Shown here in pieces: positions 63,816 through 64,000 of a stretch of 64,000 nt of DNA. Made by a program: the position numbers and the translations under genes. The notes below the pieces were generated by a model. It did not search any database. It saw only the letters and a program-made list of their open reading frames with translations, and was not told where the DNA came from. Within the stretch, counting starts at the first letter, position 1, and each line of letters starts with the position of its first letter. The DNA comes from Roseivirga sp. E12. Lineage in GTDB: Bacteria; Bacteroidota; Bacteroidia; Cytophagales; Cyclobacteriaceae. The stretch covers positions 62,001 through 126,000 of the forward strand of contig NZ_JAGFMD010000010.1 in the NCBI RefSeq assembly GCF_017592825.1. The letters are read 5' to 3'.

Positions 63816-64000
63816 CTACCGATTTTCTCTTTTCAACTGTTTAATAAATTCCTTAGCTGTTTCCTCCGGCCTGGCAGTCTTCATAAAGGTCTCTCCTATA
63901 AGGAACCCTTTGTAGCCGTAACCTCTCAAGTCGGCTATAGACTCAGGGTCGCTGATTCCGCTCTCAGATATTTTAACAAAATCATCAGGGATTGCCGAAG
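63816..64000 (-). CDS. trpC: Indole-3-glycerol phosphate synthase TrpC, C-terminal part
   Basis: The last 61 codons are in the window; the rest is beyond the right edge. Reading backward from the edge gives VKISESGISDPESIADL and GYKGFLIGETFMKT, then the stop TAG at 63818-63816. SESGI and GFLIGETFM are the conserved phosphate-binding and C-terminal motifs of IGPS. It lies 57 bases upstream of trpF in the same direction. Confidence 0.92.
   Translation of the reverse strand, partial: SAIPDDFVKISESGISDPESIADLRGYGYKGFLIGETFMKTARPEETAKEFIKQLKRENR

Overview
The window reads as chromosomal DNA of a Bacteroidota bacterium, most like an aerobic marine member of the Cytophagales (Roseivirga/Fulvivirga-like; the genus cannot be fixed from sequence reading alone). 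The reasons are a moderate-to-low GC content, many exported proteins with CarboxypepD_reg domains or lipoprotein signals, DUF4252 proteins beside an ECF sigma factor, a 'prefix-domain' FtsX/MacB permease with a PadR regulator, a LytS/LytTR pair, menaquinone genes, and a perfect TTTG-N19-TAnnTTTG promoter of the Bacteroidetes type. I found no tRNA, rRNA, insertion sequence, prophage or CRISPR array. Genes are closely packed and no gene-free stretch exceeds 300 bases.

Layout. 0-4.5 kb: lpxK (cut by the left edge), a NIF3 protein, a coiled-coil zinc-ribbon protein, a TPR protein and a histidine phosphatase. 4.6-17.5 kb: menaquinone genes in pieces (hotdog thioesterase, menF, menD, then menE and menB) interleaved with exported proteins, an XRE/S24 regulator and a large BNR-repeat protein. 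17.5-24.5 kb: small enzymes, an ABC-2 exporter, and an ECF sigma/anti-sigma/two-DUF4252 operon. 24.6-32.7 kb: mixed small genes ending in a TetR-AarF pair. 32.8-38 kb: LytS/LytTR two-component system, a second ABC-2 exporter with a DoxX protein, and a nitroreductase that resembles iodotyrosine deiodinase. 38.2-48.2 kb: gdhA, PBP4, a second giant BNR protein, an S10 carboxypeptidase, a CtlX-type hydrolase and an outer-membrane protein. 48.3-52 kb: phhA-hisH-hisA-hisF-hisIE on the minus strand. 52-60 kb: FtsX permease/PadR, a VWA protein, and an ECF sigma factor with an anti-sigma/TonB hybrid. 60-64 kb: the end of a trp operon (trpC-trpF-trpB-trpA) followed by a DAHP synthase.

Most notable finding. 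Upstream of phhA there is an unannotated 23-codon leader ORF (51890-51961, minus) in which codons 7-13 are Tyr-His-Tyr-His-Tyr-Tyr-His. It is preceded by a perfect Bacteroidetes promoter and followed by a strong intrinsic terminator, then by phenylalanine hydroxylase (makes tyrosine) and five histidine-pathway activities. This is the architecture of ribosome-mediated transcription attenuation sensing tyrosine and histidine together. A candidate antiterminator pairing lies in the right place.

Other signals: a family of 74-91 bp palindromic repeats (four copies within 57.8-63.2 kb, with a compensatory base change in a side hairpin) that fill intergenic gaps around the trp operon and have altered the apparent ends of trpA and trpF; two octanucleotide tandem arrays that share a nearby 15-mer; and candidate operators for the XRE/S24 and PadR regulators.
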